Positions 10,394 through 19,976 of a stretch of DNA of 64,000 nucleotides are shown piece by piece. The notes beneath the pieces were generated by a model that searched no databases, was not told the DNA's origin, and was given only the letters and a program-made list of their open reading frames with translations. The stretch covers positions 124,001 to 188,000 of the forward strand of contig NZ_AMZO01000002.1 in assembly GCF_000331515.1 (NCBI RefSeq), written 5' to 3'. The stretch is from Photobacterium marinum. Its GTDB lineage: Bacteria > Pseudomonadota > Gammaproteobacteria > Enterobacterales > Vibrionaceae. A program made the translations under genes and the position numbers. Numbering within the stretch: position 1 is the first letter of the stretch; each line of letters starts with the position of its first letter.

Positions 10394-10691
10394 CCTTGAT
10401 CTCTGGGTGAAGGGTGTTCACCAGCGTATGGACTACGGGCTGTTACGCTTGTTTTCCCTAGCGATGGCACTGGCTGCCACCGGGCTGGTGATGTGGGATC
10501 CTAGACTTTTTGCCCAGGCGATTGGGGGATTCGGACCGATAATCTCTCCGGCCCTGATATGGTCAACCTGCACTGCAATGGTTTTTGGTGTGGGCTTTGT
10601 GCCCCGCCATTGGTACTGGCAAGTGTTTTTCACGCCGTTCGTTGCTATGCCGGTACTGACCTGGATTCTGTGGCTACGTTTGTTTTCCTAG
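10386..10691 (+). CDS. ybgE: Cyd operon membrane protein YbgE
   Basis: A small membrane protein (about 101 residues, three hydrophobic segments) always found after cydX in this group; its function is unknown. I chose GTG 10386, which overlaps the cydX stop by eight bases and suggests translational coupling. An alternative ATG at 10377 adds three residues and a start at 10332 reads through cydX. Motifs such as VMWDPRLFAQAIGGF and GVGFVPRHWYWQ match the family. Confidence 0.85.
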   Translation: MSNLDLWVKGVHQRMDYGLLRLFSLAMALAATGLVMWDPRLFAQAIGGFGPIISPALIWSTCTAMVFGVGFVPRHWYWQVFFTPFVAMPVLTWILWLRLFS

Positions 10692-10755
10692 TCGGGTATC
10701 CGACTGATAAGTTTAATGAAAACAGCCCGATGCAATATGCATCGGGCTGTTTGCT
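10690..10755 (+). terminator. Double hairpin terminator of the cyd operon
   Basis: A small hairpin AGTCGG-GTAT-CCGACT (10690-10705) begins at the ybgE stop codon and is followed by a 15-pair hairpin, AAACAGCCCGATGCA paired with its complement around ATA (10720-10752). The T run is short but the second stem is very stable. Confidence 0.85.
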
Positions 10756-10864
10756 ATCTGTTTGAAGGTGAATAAAAGTGCAGCATTTGTCGGTTATGAT
10801 TGCAAAAGGCTGAATAAAACAGTCAAAAAGTTTGAAGTTTTGTGAGCCCTGGTAAATGAGGCGT

Positions 10865-10893
10865 TTCATTCTGCTATTCAAGTTAGGTATAGT
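10865..10893 (+). promoter_or_regulatory. Candidate promoter of the tol-pal operon
   Basis: TATAGT at 10888-10893 with TTCATT 17 bp upstream. It is the best sigma-70-like match between the cyd terminator and ybgC. Confidence 0.45.
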
Positions 10894-10914
10894 AAGCGGT
10901 TAATAGCAAGAGCC

Positions 10915-10930
10915 CCGGTACAATTACCGG
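10915..10930 (+). other. Leader hairpin ahead of ybgC
   Basis: CCGGTA-CAAT-TACCGG is a perfect six-pair hairpin 24 bp before ATG of ybgC, within the predicted leader. No T run, so it is not a terminator. Role unknown. Confidence 0.6.
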
Positions 10931-10954
10931 ATTATGTGATGGCATAGGAAACAG

Positions 10955-11362
10955 ATGACAGAAGAAAATGCCTTTGAATGGCCAATCACGATATATTACG
11001 AAGATACTGATTTAGGTGGCATTGTATATCATGCCAATTATCTGAAATTTTTTGAGCGGGCAAGAACGGAACTCTTCCGCAGTCACGGTGTCAGTTTACA
11101 AGAATTTTTCCAGCTGGATGTCAGCTTTGTTGTTCGCCATATCGATATCGATTTCCTGAGTGGCGCAAAACTTGATGATCAGCTTGTTGTTCGCACCTGG
11201 CCGGCCAATATCCGCCGTGCCTCTATCGATTTTTGTCAGGTTTTAGTCAACAATGCCGGTCAAGCCTTGTGTAAAGCAATGGTTCAGGTAGCCTGTGTTC
11301 ACCCTAAAACTATGAAACCAATCAAGATCCCAGAAGTTATTAAGTCGGAGATATCTAAGTGA
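10955..11362 (+). CDS. ybgC: Acyl-CoA thioesterase YbgC (Tol-Pal system)
   Basis: Hot-dog fold thioesterase, 135 residues, first gene of tol-pal. The 4-hydroxybenzoyl-CoA thioesterase-like active site Asp lies in [20 protein letters not shown] near residue 20. The enzyme acts on acyl-CoA or acyl-ACP and is linked to phospholipid metabolism at the membrane. Its TGA stop overlaps the tolQ GTG start, the usual coupling. Confidence 0.96.
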   Translation: MTEENAFEWPITIYYEDTDLGGIVYHANYLKFFERARTELFRSHGVSLQEFFQLDVSFVVRHIDIDFLSGAKLDDQLVVRTWPANIRRASIDFCQVLVNNAGQALCKAMVQVACVHPKTMKPIKIPEVIKSEISK

Positions 11363-12048
11363 CTGCTGAATTATCCATTTTAGATCTATTTCTACAGGCT
11401 AGTTTGCTTGTTAAAGCGGTAATGCTGGTTCTGCTGGGTATGTCCGTGATTTCGTGGGCGATGATCATCAAGCGCTCGCAGGTTCTTTCTCACGCAGCAT
11501 CTAAGGCTGAGCGTTTTGAGGACCGCTTCTGGTCTGGTATCGACCTCTCTCAGTTGTTTCAGGAAGTTCAGGCCCGTAAAGACAGCCTGACTGGCTCCGA
11601 ACAAATTTTCCATGCTGGTTTTAAAGAGTTTGCCCGTCTGCACCGTAGTAACGGCAAGGTACCGGAAGCGGTTATGGAAGGTACAGGTCGTGCGATGCGT
11701 GTGGCACTGTCCCGTGAAGTCGATGAGCTGGAAACCAACCTGCCATTTTTGGCGACAGTAGGTTCTATCAGCCCATATATCGGCCTGTTCGGTACGGTAT
11801 GGGGTATTATGCATGCCTTTATCGCGCTAGGTGCTGTAAAGCAAGCGACATTGTCTATGGTTGCTCCGGGTATTGCAGAAGCATTGGTAGCAACAGCGAT
11901 GGGTCTGTTTGCCGCGATTCCGGCAGTTATGTTCTACAACCGCCTGACCAACCAGGTATCGAAGCTGGAACACACCTATGCAACCTTCATGGAAGAATTT
12001 TCAAGCATTCTTCACCGCCAGGCCTTTGCCGCTTCTCAGGAGCAGTAA
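11359..12048 (+). CDS. tolQ: Tol-Pal system proton channel subunit TolQ
   Basis: Inner-membrane protein of the MotA/TolQ/ExbB family that with TolR uses proton-motive force to drive TolA, helping outer-membrane constriction during division. 229 residues, three membrane segments. The conserved block [20 protein letters not shown] is intact. The start is GTG 11359 inside the ybgC stop (GTGA overlap). Confidence 0.97.
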   Translation: MTAELSILDLFLQASLLVKAVMLVLLGMSVISWAMIIKRSQVLSHAASKAERFEDRFWSGIDLSQLFQEVQARKDSLTGSEQIFHAGFKEFARLHRSNGKVPEAVMEGTGRAMRVALSREVDELETNLPFLATVGSISPYIGLFGTVWGIMHAFIALGAVKQATLSMVAPGIAEALVATAMGLFAAIPAVMFYNRLTNQVSKLEHTYATFMEEFSSILHRQAFAASQEQ

Positions 12049-12051
12049 GCC

Positions 12052-12498
12052 ATGGCTTATCAACCGAAAAAGCGAAAAATGACGGCGGAGATAAACGTCG
12101 TCCCTTACATTGATGTCATGCTGGTGCTGTTGATCATCTTTATGGTAACGGCACCTTTTGTCACCCAAGGCGTGGATGTTGAGCTTCCTGCAACACAGAC
12201 AGCTAAGTCTGCTGTCGAGCTGGTGGGTGAAGATAACAGCAGTGCGCCGATTATTGTCGAAGTGGATCAGGACGGAAACCTGGGCCTGAGTGTTGATAAT
12301 GGCGATATGATCCGCGGTCTGCGCATGAACGATCTTCTCACCCGTGTCAGGGCTGAACTGCAAATTAACCCTAAGTCTGCTGTACTGGTAGGTGGCGATA
12401 GTCGTGCTCCTTACGCGTACATTATTGAAACTCTGGATGCCCTGAACCAGGCCGGTGTCGGTTCTGTCGGGTTGATGACAGAACCACTGGAGCAGTAG
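12052..12498 (+). CDS. tolR: Tol-Pal system protein TolR
   Basis: Inner-membrane partner of TolQ, ExbD/TolR family, 148 residues. One N-terminal membrane helix (VPYIDVMLVLLIIFMVTAP) carries the proton-conducting Asp; the rest is a periplasmic domain. It starts three bases after tolQ ends, with CAGGAGCAG providing the ribosome binding site. Confidence 0.97.
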   Translation: MAYQPKKRKMTAEINVVPYIDVMLVLLIIFMVTAPFVTQGVDVELPATQTAKSAVELVGEDNSSAPIIVEVDQDGNLGLSVDNGDMIRGLRMNDLLTRVRAELQINPKSAVLVGGDSRAPYAYIIETLDALNQAGVGSVGLMTEPLEQ

Positions 12499-12511
12499 GC
12501 AGGCGAGCAGG

Positions 12512-13576
12512 ATGAATAAAAGCAATTACTCTGCTGCCATCATTATTTCCTTGATCCTTCATGGTTTATTGTTGGCGGCATTGCTGTGGGGAACGGATTT
12601 TTCCATGAGTAAGCCTAAGCCTCAGGGCAGTACTATCAAGGCTGTTGTGGTTGATCCGGCCCTTGTTAATCAGCAGGCGCAGCGTATACGCCAGCAACGA
12701 AATGCGGCTAAACAGGCTGAACTTGAGCGCCTGAAACGTCTGGAACAGCAAGCAGAAGCGCTTGAGCAACAGCGTCAGGCTGAAGAGAGAAGACTACGTC
12801 AACTTAAAGCTGAAAAGCTTAAAGCAGAAAAAGCAGCGCGTGAGGCAGAGCAAGAACGTAAGCGTGTAGCAGCTGAACGTGAAAAAGCGGCTGCAGCTAA
12901 GCGCAAGGCGGAAGAAGAAAAACGCCGTGCCGATGAAGCGGCGCGTATTGCCCGCCAAAAGGCAGCGAAGGCTGAAGCTGAGCGTAAAGCAAAACAGGAA
13001 GCTGCTCGCAAGGCTGAGCAGGAACGTCAGCGCCAACTGGCTAAGCAGCGTGAAGCTGAGGAAGCGAAACGTAAAGCTGAAGCAGCTAAGCGCAAGGCAG
13101 AAGAAGAACGGCGCAAAGCGGAGGAGCGACGAAAGGCTGAGTTGGCTGCTAAGCGAAAGGCTGAAGCTGAACGCAAAGAAGCAGAGCGAAAAGCGGCTGA
13201 AGCTCGTGAGCTTCAACGCCAGCAGGAAGCTGCGTTGACTGATATGTTCGCTGGTCTTGAGGCTGAGACACAGCAGCGAGGTGGTGCCAGAGGGCAGTAT
13301 ATTGCAGATGAGACCGACCGATATGGTGCTATCTTTAAGCAGATGATTGAACAAAACCTGCTTGTTGATCAGGGCTTTATTGGAAAGGAATGTGTCATTC
13401 GTATGCGTCTTTCTGCCAGTGGCTTAGTGCTGGATGCAAGTGAAGTCGGTGGCGACAGTGCGCTGTGCCGTGCTTCTAAAGCTGCAGTAGTTAAAGTTAG
13501 TCAGTTCCCAATGCCGGAAGATCCGGCTGTTGTTGAGAAACTGCGTAGTATTCGATTAACGGTAAGCCCACAATGA
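12512..13576 (+). CDS. tolA: Tol-Pal system protein TolA
   Basis: Spans the periplasm and couples TolQR to TolB-Pal. 354 residues in three domains: an N-terminal membrane anchor (residues 8-27), a long Lys/Ala/Glu/Arg-rich helical rod (about 45-245) and a globular C-terminal domain containing two Cys likely to form a disulphide (KECVIRMRL and SALCRASK). The rod has low-complexity sequence, which gives long meaningless ORFs on the other strand. Confidence 0.96.
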   Translation: MNKSNYSAAIIISLILHGLLLAALLWGTDFSMSKPKPQGSTIKAVVVDPALVNQQAQRIRQQRNAAKQAELERLKRLEQQAEALEQQRQAEERRLRQLKAEKLKAEKAAREAEQERKRVAAEREKAAAAKRKAEEEKRRADEAARIARQKAAKAEAERKAKQEAARKAEQERQRQLAKQREAEEAKRKAEAAKRKAEEERRKAEERRKAELAAKRKAEAERKEAERKAAEARELQRQQEAALTDMFAGLEAETQQRGGARGQYIADETDRYGAIFKQMIEQNLLVDQGFIGKECVIRMRLSASGLVLDASEVGGDSALCRASKAAVVKVSQFPMPEDPAVVEKLRSIRLTVSPQ

Positions 13577-13589
13577 TGAAGGAGCTGTT

Positions 13590-14936
13590 ATGAAACGTTG
13601 GCTAATGGGCTTGTGTCTTGCTTTATTGAGCTTTAGTCAGGTTGCACAAGCTGAGTTGGAATTGGTGATCACTGAAGGGATCGATTCAGCGCGTCCAATC
13701 GGGGTGGTGCCATTTCAATGGGAAGGTGAGGGCAGACTGCCTACTGACTTGTCTGCTGTTATCGCTTCTGACTTGCGCCGAAGCGGCAAATTCAGCCCGG
13801 TTGCAACAAGTAAGATGCCACAGACCCCGTATAGTGAAGAGCAGGTTGATTATAATGCCTGGACATTACTGGGAGTGGATGCCCTGGTAACAGGCAAAGT
13901 GAGCAAAACGCCAGAAGGACACTATGAAATATTTTATCAGCTGGTGGATGTGGTTCGTGGTCAGCTGACCAGTGGCGAAAGTCGCGGGTTGCAAGATGGA
14001 AAGTTGGTTCTGACTAAGGATCATGTGCTTTACACTGGTCGGGCGGTAGTTGAAGAAAGTAAATTACGCATGTACTCACACCGAATTGCCGATATTGTTT
14101 ATGAAAAGCTGACCGGTGAAAAAGGCGCGTTTCTGACCAATATCGCCTATGTAGTGATTGATGATAAGTCTCGCTACCCGTACCAGTTACGTATTGCGGA
14201 CTACGACGGTTATAACGAGCGTTTAGCACTTAAATCCCAACAACCGTTGATGTCACCGTCATGGTCTCCAGACGGAAAAAAACTGGCCTATGTGAGCTTT
14301 GAAAATAAGCAGGCTCAGATTTTTATCATGGATATCTATAAAGGTACCCGTGAGATGGTGGCTTCTTTCCCACGCCATAACGGTTCACCTCGCTTCTCTC
14401 CTGATGGTAAAAAGTTGGCGATGGTATTGTCGAAAAGTGGCAGCCTTCAGATCTATGTTCTTGATCTGGAAACCAAGCAAATGAAACAAATAACACGTGG
14501 CCGTGCCAACAATACCGAAGCATTTTGGTATCCTGACGGCAAGTCGATGGTATTTACTTCAGACAGAAGTGGTAAGCCTCAGATATATCGAGTAGATTTA
14601 GCTGACGGATCGACCGAGCGCCTGACGTGGCAAGGAAGGCAGAACCTGGGTGGTCAGTTGACACCGGACGGACGATTCCTGGTAATGGTGCACCGTTCAG
14701 AATCCGGGTATAACATTGCAAAACAAGACCTGAAAACTGGCGCACTTCAAATTTTAACCAAGACATTCTTGGATGAATCACCAAGTATTGCCCCAAATGG
14801 TGGTATGGTGATTTACAGCTCAGTGAATAACAAGTTTAATGAGCTATCGTTAGTGTCGATTGACGGGCGTTTTAAAGCACGATTACCTGCGACGAACGGG
14901 AGAGTGCGTGCTCCGTCATGGGGGCCGTTCTTATAA
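13590..14936 (+). CDS. tolB: Tol-Pal system periplasmic beta-propeller TolB
   Basis: Periplasmic protein that binds Pal and TolA. 448 residues: signal peptide [21 protein letters not shown] (cleavage after residue 21), an N-terminal alpha/beta domain, and a six-bladed propeller with repeated [14 protein letters not shown] motifs ([33 protein letters not shown]). AAGGAG lies directly before ATG 13590 and the gene starts 13 bp after tolA. Confidence 0.97.
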   Translation: MKRWLMGLCLALLSFSQVAQAELELVITEGIDSARPIGVVPFQWEGEGRLPTDLSAVIASDLRRSGKFSPVATSKMPQTPYSEEQVDYNAWTLLGVDALVTGKVSKTPEGHYEIFYQLVDVVRGQLTSGESRGLQDGKLVLTKDHVLYTGRAVVEESKLRMYSHRIADIVYEKLTGEKGAFLTNIAYVVIDDKSRYPYQLRIADYDGYNERLALKSQQPLMSPSWSPDGKKLAYVSFENKQAQIFIMDIYKGTREMVASFPRHNGSPRFSPDGKKLAMVLSKSGSLQIYVLDLETKQMKQITRGRANNTEAFWYPDGKSMVFTSDRSGKPQIYRVDLADGSTERLTWQGRQNLGGQLTPDGRFLVMVHRSESGYNIAKQDLKTGALQILTKTFLDESPSIAPNGGMVIYSSVNNKFNELSLVSIDGRFKARLPATNGRVRAPSWGPFL

Positions 14937-14970
14937 CGTTCACCGTAATTAGTAAAATAAGGAAAATAAA

Positions 14971-15510
14971 ATGCAACTGAATAAAGTTTTAAAGGGGCTG
15001 GCAATTGCGCTGCCGATGATCACTCTTGCGGCATGTAGCTCTAGCGAAAGCACTGACAGCTCTGCGGCATCTGAAACAAATACTGGTACAGGTACAGTAG
15101 CTACCGAGCAAACTACAGTTGCAACACCAGTTGAATCAGGTTCTGCTGCTCTTTCTGAGCAGGAACTACGCAGCGAGCAGCTTCGTCAGGAACAAACTGT
15201 TTACTTCAAGTTTGACAACGCTGAAATCCAGCCTGCGTATGAAGATATGCTGAATGCTCACGCTGAATACCTGCGTACCAACGCTGGTGTTAACGTGATT
15301 GTTGAAGGTCATGCCGATGAGCGTGGTACTCCTGAGTACAACATCGCGCTGGGTGAACGTCGTGCTAACGCGGTTGCTAAATACCTTCAGGCTCTGGGTG
15401 TACCAGCAAGCCAGATCTCTATCGTAAGCTACGGTGAAGAGAAGCCTCTGGTTCTTGGTCACACAGATGCTGACTATGCGAAGAACCGTCGTTCGGTTCT
15501 GGTTTACTAA
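14971..15510 (+). CDS. pal: Peptidoglycan-associated lipoprotein Pal
   Basis: Outer-membrane lipoprotein that binds peptidoglycan and is remodelled by TolB. 179 residues: lipobox LAAC with Cys22, a Ser/Thr-rich linker, and an OmpA-like domain from about residue 75 with the peptidoglycan-binding motif [29 protein letters not shown] precedes ATG 14971, 34 bp after tolB. Composition is typical of a highly expressed gene. Confidence 0.97.
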   Translation: MQLNKVLKGLAIALPMITLAACSSSESTDSSAASETNTGTGTVATEQTTVATPVESGSAALSEQELRSEQLRQEQTVYFKFDNAEIQPAYEDMLNAHAEYLRTNAGVNVIVEGHADERGTPEYNIALGERRANAVAKYLQALGVPASQISIVSYGEEKPLVLGHTDADYAKNRRSVLVY

Positions 15511-15528
15511 TTCATAGGTAAACATATT

Positions 15529-16284
15529 ATGAACAGTAACATGATGCGAAATATCGCATTTACGTTGCTGGTTGGCGCGGCGACCCAGGGGGTCGCCGCG
15601 CCTGCTCCTGTTACTGAGTTAAATGGTAACAACGCTAATGGCAATACCAGCCTTGAGCGTCTGGAGCGGTTGATTGAGGCCCGAAATCAGGTTCAAATTG
15701 ATATGCAGCGACAGCTTGACCAGCTGTCCTCTGAAATGGATGAACTGCGCGGTATCGTTGAGCGAAACAGTTATGATCTGAAGCAGATGCTTGAGCGTCA
15801 GCGTGAGCTGTATCGTGAAGTGGATGCGCTGAGTCGTCAGCCTCAAAAAGAAGTTAAGGAAGCGCCTGAAACTGAGGCAAAATCTTCCGAAACTTACACC
15901 AGCAACGTAAGTGAAAACGAAGCGTACGAAAAGGCCGTTAACCTGATCCTTAAAGAAAAGGATTACAAGGGAGCGGTGAGTGCATTCAACGGGTTCCTGG
16001 CAACTTATCCGGAATCGGTCTACAAGCCAAATGCCCATTACTGGCTTGGTCAGTTGTATTTTACCCAAAATAAACTGGCAGAAGCTTCGGAACAGTTTAA
16101 AGCTGTCGCCAGCTTTAAAGACTCAAATAAGCGTGCTGATGCCATGCTGAAGTTAGGCGTTATCGCTGAACGTAGCAAAAAGCCTGAAGAAGCGAAGAAA
16201 CATTATCAGGAAGTGATTTCTACCTATCCTGATTCAACCAGTTCGCGTCAGGCTGAGCGTAATCTTAGTAAGCTTGGTAAGTAA
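15529..16284 (+). CDS. cpoB: Cell division coordinator CpoB (YbgF)
   Basis: Periplasmic protein that coordinates peptidoglycan synthesis with outer-membrane constriction through TolA. 251 residues: signal peptide ending at GVAA near residue 24, a trimerising coiled coil (about 40-105), and a C-terminal TPR domain from about residue 130 (repeats such as YEKAVNLILKEKDYKGAVSAF). Last gene of the tol-pal operon, 18 bp after pal and followed by a terminator. Confidence 0.95.
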   Translation: MNSNMMRNIAFTLLVGAATQGVAAPAPVTELNGNNANGNTSLERLERLIEARNQVQIDMQRQLDQLSSEMDELRGIVERNSYDLKQMLERQRELYREVDALSRQPQKEVKEAPETEAKSSETYTSNVSENEAYEKAVNLILKEKDYKGAVSAFNGFLATYPESVYKPNAHYWLGQLYFTQNKLAEASEQFKAVASFKDSNKRADAMLKLGVIAERSKKPEEAKKHYQEVISTYPDSTSSRQAERNLSKLGK

Positions 16285-16329
16285 TCATCCCGATAGCTCT
16301 GCTGGACAGAGAACTGTCAGGATGGAAAG

Positions 16330-16357
16330 AAAGGCCGGTTTTTACTGGCCTTTTTTG
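16330..16357 (+). terminator. Terminator of the tol-pal operon
   Basis: AAGGCCGG and CTGGCCTT pair (one G-T) around TTTTTA, followed by TTTTTT, about 45 bp after the cpoB stop. Confidence 0.88.
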
Positions 16358-16451
16358 ATCGTGATGATTTGCTATATCAGCATAGTTCTGCAATTTCTTT
16401 GTTCGTATTGATATGAGAAAAGCCAGAAAGGTGATCATTTCAACGTTTGCG

Positions 16452-16457
16452 GTATAA
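16452..16457 (+). promoter_or_regulatory. Probable -10 element of nadA
   Basis: Perfect TATAAT 41 bp before the nadA start. The -35 position has no good match. Confidence 0.5.
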
Positions 16458-16497
16458 TACCCGGATAACAAGGACTAGCTGACAGAGCAAGTGAGTG

Positions 16498-17559
16498 ATG
16501 AGCTTAACATTTGATCCTTCTGAAATGGTTTACCCGTTTCCTCCCAAGCCTGAGCCTTTGACTGCAGAGCAGCAACAGGCATACAAGGCAAGCATCAAAA
16601 CCCTGTTAAAGGAAAAAGACGCGGTTTTGATAGCCCACTACTACACCGATCCTGAAATTCAGGCCCTTGCAGAAGAGACCGGCGGTTTCGTTGGCGACTC
16701 GCTGGAAATGGCCCGTTTCGGTAACCAGCATCCGGCTAAGACCCTGATTATTTGTGGTGTTCGCTTTATGGGCGAATCAGCAAAAATTCTGACCCCGGAA
16801 AAGCATGTATTAATGCCGACGCTGGAAGCGGAATGTTCACTTGATCTGAGCTGTCCTGCGGATAAGTTCAGCGAGTTTTGTGATGCCCACCCGGATCACA
16901 CCGTAGTTGTTTATGCCAACACTTCAGCAGCCGTGAAGGCTCGTGCTGACTGGGTGGTGACTTCCAGTATCGCCCTTGAAATTGTTGAGCACCTCGATAG
17001 TGAAGGTAAACCTATTATCTGGGGACCGGATCGCCACCTTGGCTCTTATATCCAAAAGCAGACTGGCGCTGACATGCTGTTGTGGCAGGGTGAATGTGTT
17101 GTTCATGATGAGTTCTCTGCGAAAGCACTTCGTGACATGAAACACCTGTATCCGGATGCTGCGATTCTGGTTCACCCTGAATCTCCGGCCAGTGTGGTTG
17201 CGCTGGCAGATGCTGTAGGTTCAACCAGCCAGTTGATCAAAGCGGCGAAAGAGCTGCCGAACAAACAGCTTATTGTTGCGACAGATAAAGGCATATTCTT
17301 CAAAATGCAGCAGATGGTGCCGGAAAAAGAGTTGTTTGAGGCACCGACTGCCGGTGCAGGGGCAACTTGCCGTAGCTGTGCACACTGTCCGTGGATGGCG
17401 ATGAATGGCTTGAAAGCGATTGAGCTTGCGTTGCTTGAAGGCGGTGAAAAGCACGAGATATTTGTCGATGAATCTTTACGAGAGAAATCGCTGATTCCAC
17501 TGAACCGTATGCTGAAATTTGCCGCCCAGTTACAGCTTAAGGTGAAAGGTAACGCTTAA
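16498..17559 (+). CDS. nadA: Quinolinate synthase NadA
   Basis: [4Fe-4S] enzyme that condenses iminoaspartate with dihydroxyacetone phosphate to quinolinate for de novo NAD synthesis. 353 residues from ATG 16498 ([18 protein letters not shown], matching E. coli); GTG three bases upstream is an alternative. The three cluster cysteines are seen in [18 protein letters not shown] and [12 protein letters not shown]. Position after the tol-pal operon is the same as in Enterobacteria, but the tRNA cluster found between ybgF and nadA in E. coli is absent here. Confidence 0.97.
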   Translation: MSLTFDPSEMVYPFPPKPEPLTAEQQQAYKASIKTLLKEKDAVLIAHYYTDPEIQALAEETGGFVGDSLEMARFGNQHPAKTLIICGVRFMGESAKILTPEKHVLMPTLEAECSLDLSCPADKFSEFCDAHPDHTVVVYANTSAAVKARADWVVTSSIALEIVEHLDSEGKPIIWGPDRHLGSYIQKQTGADMLLWQGECVVHDEFSAKALRDMKHLYPDAAILVHPESPASVVALADAVGSTSQLIKAAKELPNKQLIVATDKGIFFKMQQMVPEKELFEAPTAGAGATCRSCAHCPWMAMNGLKAIELALLEGGEKHEIFVDESLREKSLIPLNRMLKFAAQLQLKVKGNA

Positions 17560-17585
17560 GCCGTCGGTGCTGACAGAAAATACAG

Positions 17586-17613
17586 ATGGCGACCGTAATG
17601 GTCGCCATTTTTC
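17586..17613 (+). terminator. Terminator of nadA
   Basis: ATGGCGACC-GTAAT-GGTCGCCAT followed by TTTTTC, 26 bp after the nadA stop. Confidence 0.9.
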
Positions 17614-17636
17614 TTTGATAATAAGGAATAACAATA

Positions 17637-18491
17637 ATGGGTCAGACAATGTTGACCGTGGTATTGCCATTGGCGCTGGCATGGATGATGTTTTGTGTCG
17701 GTTTAACCCTGACTGTCGCTGATTTTAAACGGGTAGCTTTATATCCGCAGCGAGTTTTAGCCGGCTTATGTGCCCAGCTTATTGGTTTGCCTTTGCTGGC
17801 ATATATCATGATCTCAGTATTCGCGTTACCAGAGCCGGTCGTTATTGGCCTCTGGTTGCTGGCATTAGCACCGGGTGGAGCATCATCTAATGCGATCACT
17901 CACCTGAGTGGTGGGGATTCGGCATTATCGATCTCTATGACAGCCATCAGTAGTTTGATAATACCGGTCAGCCTGCCTGTCATGTTGACGCTGGTGATGC
18001 CGGACGTTCAGTTAGTGTTTCCGTTGAAAACGGCAATCTTACAGCTGGCTGCAGTGACCTTGGTGCCTGTTTTGCTTGCCATGCTGATCAAGCACCGGGC
18101 AAAGGGGGACTGGTTTGCGCGTTTTTCTCGCCTTGCCGGACGTTCTTCATTGGTTGCGTTGTTTGTGACCGTTATTGTGACCGTCGGGGCCAATACCGCT
18201 GTTTTCCATCAGTTGTTTTCCGTTGCATCAATCGCGGCTGTCGGTTTGTGTATTGCGGGAATGCTATTGGGTTTTGCCTCGGCAAAGTTGCTTGGTGGAG
18301 ATAAAGCGCTGGTGAAAACACTGGCGATTGAAGTCGGGATTCAAAATGCCGGGACTGCGATTTTTGTTGCTGTAGTTCAGTTGCAGCGACCGGAACTGGC
18401 TCTGACACCTCTACTTTATGGTGTCTTGATGAACTTGCCTGCGTTTGCAATGATTTATTTAAATCAGCGACGAGCTTTAGTCAGTGCTTAA
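17637..18491 (+). CDS. Bile acid:sodium symporter (BASS) family transporter
   Basis: A 284-residue inner-membrane protein with nine or ten predicted helices. The two discontinuous BASS core motifs are clear: LAPGGASSNAITHLSGGDSA (residues about 80-100) and EVGIQNAGTAIFVAV (about 232-246), which line the sodium and substrate site. In bacteria such proteins move small organic acids such as pantoate, pyruvate or sulfonates with sodium; the substrate cannot be told from sequence. AAGGA precedes ATG 17637. It stands alone between nadA and a convergent gene. Confidence 0.88.
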   Translation: MGQTMLTVVLPLALAWMMFCVGLTLTVADFKRVALYPQRVLAGLCAQLIGLPLLAYIMISVFALPEPVVIGLWLLALAPGGASSNAITHLSGGDSALSISMTAISSLIIPVSLPVMLTLVMPDVQLVFPLKTAILQLAAVTLVPVLLAMLIKHRAKGDWFARFSRLAGRSSLVALFVTVIVTVGANTAVFHQLFSVASIAAVGLCIAGMLLGFASAKLLGGDKALVKTLAIEVGIQNAGTAIFVAVVQLQRPELALTPLLYGVLMNLPAFAMIYLNQRRALVSA

Positions 18492-18515
18492 CTGGTAACG
18501 AATAGCTAATAGTAA

Positions 18516-18550
18516 AAAAATGGCAGCGGAGGGGATTCGCTGCCATTTTT
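18516..18550. terminator. Bidirectional terminator between the BASS transporter and YecA-like genes
   Basis: AAAAATGGCAGCG and CGCTGCCATTTTT form a 13-pair stem around a nine-base loop, with A and T runs on each side; it serves two convergent genes. Confidence 0.92.
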
Positions 18551-18571
18551 ACAATTTGTTGTTACGGGCGA

Positions 18572-19147
18572 TTACTGCTCTTCAACCAGGGCGTGGGCTC
18601 GTAGTGTCAGGCCACAAATCATGGTCGGTACAGAATTAAAGATCTCTTCAAACTGTGCCAGGCTGTCAGCGCCTTCCTGTGACAGAGCTTCCATTGCATT
18701 TTCCGGATCGTAAAGCAGGCTGAAGCAAAGCAGTACGCCGCCAAGCAGGGCGTTGTCTTCACTTTCTTCCGGCATGATGGTTTCCCAGTCATCACGGGCC
18801 AGCTGCCAACCCTGCAGGACACCTTCAGCCAGTTCGCGGGTTTCCTGGGTAACCAGCTCTTTATCGTCCAGGCGGCAGGCTTCTGGCCACTGCCAGCTAC
18901 CGGTCAGCAGAGCTTCACGGGTTTCGTTCCACAGGTTGACGATTGCATTGGCATACGTTTCCAGCTCTTCATGGCTGGCAAATGGTGACGTTTCCTCTCC
19001 GCCCCAAAGGAAAGCCAGCCACTCTGCCGGATCAATCAGGTGAGGGGCTGCAGCCATCGCGGTAACAAAACCACGGGTTTGAGCTTCGGAAAGTAGCTGA
19101 TCTGCCAGTTGTGGGTTTTGTAGTAACTCACTCAGTTGTGAAGACAT
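18572..19147 (-). CDS. YecA/YgfB family (UPF0149) protein without SEC-C motif
   Basis: A 191-residue acidic, helical protein. The segment GFVTAMAAAPHLIDPAEWLAFLWGG resembles E. coli YecA (LLTAVLSSPQEIEPEQWLVAVWGG), and the second half has YecA-like features (LAEGVLQGWQLARDDW, ALVEEQ end). The C-terminal metal-binding SEC-C motif of YecA (CPCGSGKKFKQCC-like) is missing. Function is unknown; YecA itself is a SecA-like metal-binding protein. Convergent with the BASS transporter and divergent from the tRNA-Ser gene. Confidence 0.82.
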   Translation of the reverse strand: MSSQLSELLQNPQLADQLLSEAQTRGFVTAMAAAPHLIDPAEWLAFLWGGEETSPFASHEELETYANAIVNLWNETREALLTGSWQWPEACRLDDKELVTQETRELAEGVLQGWQLARDDWETIMPEESEDNALLGGVLLCFSLLYDPENAMEALSQEGADSLAQFEEIFNSVPTMICGLTLRAHALVEEQ

Positions 19148-19365
19148 AATACAATCTCAGTTAATTGATTTATTTTCATTTCCGGTGAACGCGGTACAGG
19201 AACGAAAGCGTCAACAGAAATTGATGACATAAATTGAGGGGCTTACCCCGGGCGGGTATTGTATCAGTCTGGCACGCTCTGGACAGGCTAACATGTTTTT
19301 TTGTCGGGTCTGTACGTTATGCTGCTGTAATATTGAGCGTTTGATTGCCTTTTTCCTGGTTTTTA

Positions 19366-19394
19366 TTGACCTTGTACAGCGAGAACACTATAGT
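19366..19394 (+). promoter_or_regulatory. Promoter of tRNA-Ser(GGA) copy 1
   Basis: TTGACC (19366-19371), a 17-bp spacer and TATAGT (19389-19394), then a GC-containing discriminator (AACGCC). A strong sigma-70 promoter 38 bp before the tRNA. Confidence 0.8.
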
Positions 19395-19431
19395 AACGCC
19401 TCGTTGAGACGATAGTGCTCAGCAACAATTT

Positions 19432-19519
19432 GGTGAGGTGTCCGAGTGGCTGAAGGAGCACGCCTGGAAAGTGTGTATACGGCAACGTATCGAGGGTTCG
19501 AATCCCTCCCTCACCGCCA
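19432..19519 (+). tRNA. tRNA-Ser (anticodon GGA), copy 1
   Basis: 88 nt with encoded CCA. Acceptor stem GGTGAGG/CCTCACC, anticodon loop CTGGAAA in stem CACGC-GTGTG, the long variable arm typical of serine tRNAs (TATACGGCAACGTATC) and T loop TTCGAAT. Nearly identical to E. coli tRNA-Ser GGA, which reads UCC and UCU. An identical copy is at 25299-25386. Confidence 0.97.
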
Positions 19520-19530
19520 TCTTCCGAAAG

Positions 19531-19554
19531 AACCGCCTTTTAGGCGGTTTTTTT
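19531..19554 (+). terminator. Terminator of tRNA-Ser(GGA) copy 1
   Basis: AACCGCC-TTTTA-GGCGGTT followed by seven T residues. Confidence 0.93.
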
Positions 19555-19976
19555 ATGCCTGTAATTCGCGCTCTGTCGTGTAAAACCAGCTTCTGGTGTG
19601 GGCTTTCTGAGTCTATTCTTTCGTCATTTTCCCCGTTATTTTTGTCACGAAAGCAAAATTTTTTCTCCTCATTATTGCTTCATTTTCTTTATCTTAAACT
19701 CCCCAGAACTAAATCGGACGACATTCCGTATATCTTTGGAAATCATCCGTTTGCGGTAGAGTAAATAAGTTAAAGCGAATCTTTGCTCATTATATTTATT
19801 ACTTAAAAACAGTGTGTTAGGAGTTTAATTTAAAATATTCCACTTAACATTTTGTCCAAATACAGCAGATATACAGAGCATTGTTCTGTGGGTTTTGCGC
19901 CAAATATTAAGTGCAATTAGTGGCTTATTGCGGTGGTGTGATAAATCCAAATCTAACAATAAAAAATGGTGTCAAA

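Noticed and set aside
12700..13240. Apparent tandem DNA repeats
   Set aside because: Repetition is explained by the Lys/Ala/Glu-rich coding sequence of TolA.
12794..13354. 186-codon minus-strand ORF rich in Ser, Leu, Phe
   Set aside because: Reflects the low-complexity TolA rod read on the other strand.
19438..19764. 108-codon ORF starting inside tRNA-Ser
   Set aside because: Translates the tRNA and its terminator; no independent support.
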